DNA from: Bacteroidales bacterium | Lineage (GTDB): Bacteria > Bacteroidota > Bacteroidia > Bacteroidales > Rikenellaceae | Assembly (NCBI GenBank): GCA_910574205.1 | Contig: CAJSYJ010000003.1 | Span: 62,001-126,000, forward strand | Direction: 5' to 3' | Length of the DNA stretch: 64,000 nucleotides | Shown here: piece by piece, positions 59,762 to 64,000 of the stretch | Numbering within the stretch: the first letter of the stretch is position 1 | Layout: each line of letters starts with the position of its first letter | Made by a program: the position numbers and the translations under genes | The notes under the pieces: model-generated | The model's input: only the letters and a program-made list of their open reading frames with translations | Told to the model about the DNA's origin: nothing | Databases searched by the model: none

Positions 59762-61072
59762 CTACCCTATTTTATAATAATCGAATCCGGCATTCTCCGC
59801 CTCATGCCGGTCGTATATGTTGCGCCCGTCGAAAACCGCCTTGCGCTTCATCACTCTGGCCAAAACCGGCCACGAAGGCATGCGCAGCTCTTTCCACTCG
59901 GTAACGAGCAGCAGCGCATCGGCATCGACCGCAGCCTCGTACATGTCGCCGCAGTATACGAGCATATCCCCGAAGCGCCGGCGGCACTCGTCCATGGCGA
60001 TCGGGTCGTAGACCTTGATGCGGCATCCGGCGGCGGCGAGCCGTTCGATGAGCACCAGCGACGGCGCCTCGCGCATATCGTCGGTCTCGGGCTTGAACGA
60101 CAAGCCCCACATGGCTATCGTCCTCCCCTGCAAGTCGTTGTCATAATATGTGCTCAACTTATCGAACAGTATCGATTTCTGAGACTCGTTGACCTCGTCC
60201 ACAGCCTGCAAGACACGCATCCGATATCCGTTGTCCTCGGCGATCTTTATCAGAGCCTTGACATCCTTGGGAAAGCACGAACCTCCGTATCCGCATCCGG
60301 GATATAGGAATTTTCGGCCGATCCTCGTATCCGCCCCCATGCCCTTGCGCACCATATTTACATCGGCACCCACCCTCTCGCACAGATTGGCTATATCGTT
60401 CATGAACGATATGCGCGTGGCGAGCATGGCATTGGCGGCATATTTAGTCATCTCGGCCGACGGAATATCCATGAAGTAGCAACGGAAGTCGTTTACCAGA
60501 AAAGGTCTGTACAGGCGCGTCATGACACCCTTGGCCCGCTCGCTCTCGACGCCTATCACGATCCTGTCAGGCGACATGAAATCCTTGATCGCCGTGCCCT
60601 CTTTAAGAAACTCGGGGTTGGATACCACATCGAACCCGATGTCGGCACCCCGTTTTTCCAGCTCCGCCTTTACGATGCTCCCGACACGGTGCGTCGTCCC
60701 GACCGGAACGGTCGACTTCATTACCAGAAGCGTATAGCGGTTGATGCTGCGGCCGAAGGTCTCGGCAACGGCGAATACATGTCTCAGATCGGCCGAACCG
60801 TCCTCGGACGAGGGCGTGCCCACGGCCGAGAATACCACGTCGACACGGTCGATGCAGCTCGCCAGCTCCGTTGTGAAGTGGAGGCGTCCGGCCGCGACGT
60901 TGCGCCTGACCATGCTCTCCAAGCCCGGTTCGTAAATCGGGATCTCACCGCGCTGCAACCGCCCGATCTTCGAGGCGTCCGTATCCACGCACGTCACGTC
61001 GATGCCCATCTCCGAGAAACATGTTCCCGAGACAAGCCCCACGTATCCGCTACCGACAATGGCAATATTCAT
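59762..61072 (-). CDS. UDP-glucose/GDP-mannose dehydrogenase family (UDP-glucose 6-dehydrogenase-like)
   Basis: A 436-residue NAD-dependent four-electron dehydrogenase. N-terminal Rossmann motif GSGYVGLVSG, the FLKEGTAIKDF segment, catalytic Cys266 in GCGYGGSCFPKD, and GLSFKPETDDMREAPS near the C-terminal domain. The 'SCFPKD' active site favours UDP-glucose as substrate, giving UDP-glucuronate; GDP-mannose cannot be excluded. Confidence 0.9.
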   Translation of the reverse strand: MNIAIVGSGYVGLVSGTCFSEMGIDVTCVDTDASKIGRLQRGEIPIYEPGLESMVRRNVAAGRLHFTTELASCIDRVDVVFSAVGTPSSEDGSADLRHVFAVAETFGRSINRYTLLVMKSTVPVGTTHRVGSIVKAELEKRGADIGFDVVSNPEFLKEGTAIKDFMSPDRIVIGVESERAKGVMTRLYRPFLVNDFRCYFMDIPSAEMTKYAANAMLATRISFMNDIANLCERVGADVNMVRKGMGADTRIGRKFLYPGCGYGGSCFPKDVKALIKIAEDNGYRMRVLQAVDEVNESQKSILFDKLSTYYDNDLQGRTIAMWGLSFKPETDDMREAPSLVLIERLAAAGCRIKVYDPIAMDECRRRFGDMLVYCGDMYEAAVDADALLLVTEWKELRMPSWPVLARVMKRKAVFDGRNIYDRHEAENAGFDYYKIG

Positions 61073-61148
61073 TATTTCTGATTACTCTCGAAACCTCACT
61101 CTGCGAAGATAGTCGTCAGTTGCGATATCATCCTCGCACCGTCCCGAT

Positions 61149-62351
61149 CTATTTGCAGATGCCGCAGAAATCGAGTATTATCTTGTCGTCGCGGCGAGGC
61201 AGCGTCTTGAACGGGTCGTGCGCGACCATGAACACCACGATGTCAGCCCTATCGTATGCCTCGCGATAATCGGTCAGCTTGAACACGTTGTGCTCGGCGA
61301 CATTAGGCTCGACCACGAGTATGTCGGCATTGCTGCCCGACTGCATGACCTTGGTGGTTATATACTTTGCCGGCGACTCGCGCAAGTCGTCGATATTGGG
61401 CTTGAACGCCAGACCCATCATCGCCACCGTCGGACGGCGATGGTTTTCCAGCTCGAATTTCAGCATCGCATTCTGGATGCGCTCGGCACACCAGAAGGCC
61501 TTGTAGTTGTTGATCTCGCGTGCCTTGGCGATAATCTGCGACTCGATCGGGAAGTCGGCCGTGATGAAGTAGGGGTCGACCGCGATGCAGTGGCCGCCCA
61601 CGCCGCAGCCCGGTTGCAGGATGTTGACTCTGGGGTGCTTGTTGGCCAGCGAGATAAGCTCCCAGACGTTTATGCCGGCCTTGTCGCAGATGATCGACAG
61701 CTCGTTGGCGAAGGCTATCTGTACGTCGCGCGACGAGTTCTCGGTCAGCTTGCACATCTCGGCCGTGCGGGCGTTGGTCTTATGCAGCTTGCCCTGCACG
61801 AACTGCGAGTAAAACTCGACCGCCTTTTCGGTCGACTCGGGGTTCAGACCGCCGATAACGCGATCGTTGTGGACCAACTCGTAAATCACGTTTCCGGGCA
61901 GCACACGCTCCGGACAGTAAGCTATATATATCTTTCCCTCCAACTCGGGACGCTCGGCGAATATGATCTTGGCCATAGCCTCGGTCGTTCCGATCGGCGA
62001 TGTCGACTCGATGACATACAGGTCGCCCTCTTTGAGCAGCGGCAGCACGGCACGCGTGGCGGCCTCGACATACGACACGTCGGGCTCATGATTGCCCTTG
62101 AACGGAGTAGGCACCACCATGAAGTAGGCATCGCTTGTTTCGGGTACGGTCGACGCATGCAGCCTGCCGTCGGCAACCACCTCGCGCAGCATCTCCTCCA
62201 TGCCCGGCTCGATGATATGCAGCTTGCCGGCATTGGTCATCTCGACCACCTTGGCATTGATATCCACTCCTGTTATTTGCACGCCATGCTTGGCTGCGAT
62301 AATCGCGGTAGGCAAACCGATGTAGCCCAACCCCATAAAACATGCTTTCAT
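61149..62351 (-). CDS. wecC: UDP-N-acetyl-D-mannosamine dehydrogenase (WecC-like)
   Basis: A 400-residue dehydrogenase with GLGYIGLPTA at the N-terminus, VENSSRDV-like ENSSRDVQIAFANEL, and catalytic Cys255 in PGCGVGGHCIAVDPYF, the form found in UDP-ManNAc dehydrogenases. Makes UDP-ManNAcA from the product of WecB. Its neighbour at 59762 has the SCFPKD form instead, so two different uronic acids are expected. Confidence 0.93.
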   Translation of the reverse strand: MKACFMGLGYIGLPTAIIAAKHGVQITGVDINAKVVEMTNAGKLHIIEPGMEEMLREVVADGRLHASTVPETSDAYFMVVPTPFKGNHEPDVSYVEAATRAVLPLLKEGDLYVIESTSPIGTTEAMAKIIFAERPELEGKIYIAYCPERVLPGNVIYELVHNDRVIGGLNPESTEKAVEFYSQFVQGKLHKTNARTAEMCKLTENSSRDVQIAFANELSIICDKAGINVWELISLANKHPRVNILQPGCGVGGHCIAVDPYFITADFPIESQIIAKAREINNYKAFWCAERIQNAMLKFELENHRRPTVAMMGLAFKPNIDDLRESPAKYITTKVMQSGSNADILVVEPNVAEHNVFKLTDYREAYDRADIVVFMVAHDPFKTLPRRDDKIILDFCGICK

Positions 62352-62387
62352 ACAAAAATCTATTTTTATATTTTTTAGCCAGTTACA

Positions 62388-63575
62388 TTACATTCTGTCC
62401 ATTGCTTTCCTCAGCAGCAGGAAAAATCCCTTGCGCTCGAAGTGTGTCATGCGGCCTGCTGCCGTCAGCGCTCTGTACAGTGGCGCATTACGGCGTTTGG
62501 CAGCCGCGACGGCCGGATAGAGGAATATCGTAAAGAGCGATCCGAACAGAATAACGACATAGAGCTGTACGTCGAGCGAACACCCCATAGACACACTCGC
62601 CCACCATACCGCCACCACGGTCAGATTGAGCAGGATTATCGAAAATGTAGTACCCACATGCGAGAATCCCAGATCGATGAACATGTGATGCAGATGCGTC
62701 TTATCGGGATGAAACGGCGACCGCCCCTGCAACATTCGCGTAACCATTACGCGCAGCGTATCGAACACCGGCACGCACAGCACTGCCAGCGTGAACGCCA
62801 CGGCCGACATTCCCGCGTGGCTCTGGTCCCAGAACTGCGCCACGGGCGAGCCGACGCCCAGCACTCTCACGACGAATATGCTCATTACCGCGCCCATGAC
62901 CAGCGTGCCGCCGTCGCCGATGAACATCTTGGAGCGTTCGCCGAACACGTTGTGCATGAAGAACGGTATCAGGGCGCCGATCAAAGCCATCGACAGAATG
63001 AACATCATCATGTCGCCCGCCTTGAAAAATACCGCCGAGAATATCGCGCAGGCCGTTATGCAGAAGCCAGACGACAAGCCGTCGACGCCGTCGATAAGGT
63101 TCATGGCATTGATAATGCCGACGCATGCGAACACGGTCAGAGGCACGGCCACCCAGTCGGGCAGCACCGACACGCCCCACAAACCGTGAAGGTCGTCGAG
63201 CCGGAAGCCGCCGACGAAGATCAATGCGCAGACCGACATTATCTCGATTAGGAAGCGCAGACGCGGCGTCAGTTCGAGTATATCGTCCATCGTTCCGGTA
63301 TAGAGCATAACCATCATCACGGCGATGATAAGCACTATCGTGTCATTGAAGACGGTCTCCGGAAATACCGCCGTACACGATATTCCCAGCACGGCACCGA
63401 ACATTACCGCTACGCCTCCGAGGATCGGGATCGGCTCTTTCTGCAATTTTCTCGCATCCGGATTATCGACTATCATCTTCATGGCAGCTATGCGCACCAA
63501 CCTCGGATGCACCCAGCCCACCGCCAGCAACGCCACCACGAGCGGAACGATAATAAACAGAGACGGATTTGTCAT
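62388..63575 (-). CDS. Undecaprenyl-phosphate GlcNAc-1-phosphate transferase-like (WecA/TagO/MraY family)
   Basis: A 395-residue membrane enzyme with about 10-11 helices that starts lipid-linked glycan synthesis on undecaprenyl phosphate. Family motifs: DNPDARKLQKEPIPILGG, the Mg-binding GTMDDILELTP, NAMNLIDGVDGLSSG, FIGDGGTLVMG and the cytosolic HPDKTHLHH loop. First gene of the polysaccharide operon, after a 290-base leader. GlcNAc is the likely sugar given wecB, wecC and wecG downstream. Confidence 0.93.
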   Translation of the reverse strand: MTNPSLFIIVPLVVALLAVGWVHPRLVRIAAMKMIVDNPDARKLQKEPIPILGGVAVMFGAVLGISCTAVFPETVFNDTIVLIIAVMMVMLYTGTMDDILELTPRLRFLIEIMSVCALIFVGGFRLDDLHGLWGVSVLPDWVAVPLTVFACVGIINAMNLIDGVDGLSSGFCITACAIFSAVFFKAGDMMMFILSMALIGALIPFFMHNVFGERSKMFIGDGGTLVMGAVMSIFVVRVLGVGSPVAQFWDQSHAGMSAVAFTLAVLCVPVFDTLRVMVTRMLQGRSPFHPDKTHLHHMFIDLGFSHVGTTFSIILLNLTVVAVWWASVSMGCSLDVQLYVVILFGSLFTIFLYPAVAAAKRRNAPLYRALTAAGRMTHFERKGFFLLLRKAMDRM

Positions 63576-63636
63576 AAACTATAAATTTTAGGCTCGATCC
63601 ATAATGGAACCGGTCAAGCGGTATTACATTAATAGC

Positions 63637-63683
63637 AAAAAACTTATGCGGATCAACCGCAAATGCGGTATCATACTTGATAC
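63637..63683 (-). promoter_or_regulatory. Candidate attenuator hairpins in the polysaccharide operon leader
   Basis: In transcript order on the minus strand: GTATCA-AGTA-TGATAC (63683-63668), CCGC-ATTT-GCGG (63668-63657) and TGCGG-TTGAT-CCGCA (63661-63647), the last followed by TAAG and six T (63642-63637). The second and third share the GCGG, so they exclude each other. The last is a weak terminator; the second would prevent it. Functional regulation is inference. Confidence 0.45.
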
Positions 63684-63871
63684 AAGCGCCGAATTTGGGT
63701 ATAACCTCACGTAACGATTAAAGAACTCGAATTAACCGCATTGATAATATATCTGCACTATACCGGGGCTTCAAATCGAATACAACGACTTGATATTCAA
63801 CACAATACGCAAATATACATATATAAAGAAACCGGTCTGCCTCCTTATTTCACACACATGGCCGACCGGCA

Positions 63872-63903
63872 CAAAAATATGTATATTTTTTATTTTTTGC
63901 AAA
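63872..63903 (-). promoter_or_regulatory. Bacteroidota-type promoter for the polysaccharide operon
   Basis: Minus strand TTTG (63900-63903), a 20-base spacer and TATTTTTG (63872-63879). It lies about 290 bases before the first gene. A second TATATTTG at 63810-63817 on the same strand lacks a -33 partner. The remaining region 63904-64000 shows no feature I can support. Confidence 0.7.
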
Positions 63904-64000
63904 CTTGCGACATTAAAATTCCCCCACCCTAAAAATATTGAAAATCATACCCTTAGTTGCACGATGTTTGCCTGCGCAAAATTGCTCCGCAAACCACTGC

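Overview
The window reads as chromosome of a GC-rich gut-type member of Bacteroidota; an Alistipes/Rikenellaceae-like organism is my inference. Reasons: TTTG-N18-20-TAnnTTTG promoters instead of sigma70-type boxes, a PorX-type regulator of type IX secretion, a Bacteroidota-style V-type ATPase operon containing a DUF2764 gene, the divergent recF/TPR/ribH arrangement, and start sites that mostly lack a strong Shine-Dalgarno. No rRNA, tRNA, CRISPR array, transposase or phage module was seen.

Layout. 1-2073 (-): S9 lipoprotein peptidase running off the left edge. 2212-10771 (+): NUDIX-porX-tsaE (translationally coupled start), trigger factor, clpP, clpX and transketolase. 10931-15686 (-): cupin, fabI, M16 protease. 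15998-19740 (+): VanX-like dipeptidase and a double-receiver/PPDK-type protein. 19819-22656 (-): ABC-2 exporter operon with a GntR regulator and a zinc-ribbon membrane protein, with a candidate palindromic operator at its promoter. 22782-23017: GGTGCA-type tandem repeat. 23198-23974 (+): HAD phosphatase. 24095-26007 (-): MlaF/MlaE lipid transporter pair and a DUF4834-like protein. 26255-32738 (+): TPP-riboswitch-controlled thiamine operon (thiS, tenI-like, thiE, thiG, thiH, thiF, methyltransferase, tenA, thiD; no thiC). 32825-35021 (+): AT-rich pair of lipoproteins, the first with HExxH. 35613-43238 (+): seven-gene V-type ATPase operon whose proteolipid carries the full Na+ ligand set. 43472-44924 (-): small barrel-like protein and AT-rich lipoprotein. 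45017-46836: SLOG protein, a YtxH/holin-like pair behind a sigma54-type promoter, and a small HTH protein with a structured leader. 46941-49678: degenerate lumazine synthase homologue and TPR protein, divergent from recF-DUF721. 49735-63575 (-): a 14-kb surface polysaccharide operon.

How genes work together. The polysaccharide operon has a WecA-like initiator, UDP-ManNAc epimerase and dehydrogenase, a WecG-family transferase, a UDP-hexose dehydrogenase, flippase, polymerase, one GT4 glycosyltransferase, an adenylate-forming CapK-like enzyme, an acetyltransferase broken at a nine-base G tract, and a nucleotidyltransferase-fold protein. Its first steps match those of enterobacterial common antigen. 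The ATPase operon predicts Na+-coupled ATP synthesis or hydrolysis. The strongest leads are the poly-G frameshift (possible phase variation), the lumazine synthase homologue lacking active-site motifs, the exact Na+-ligand match, the receiver-PPDK fusion of unknown role, the GntR-type palindrome, and the sigma54 promoter ahead of the envelope-stress-like pair.
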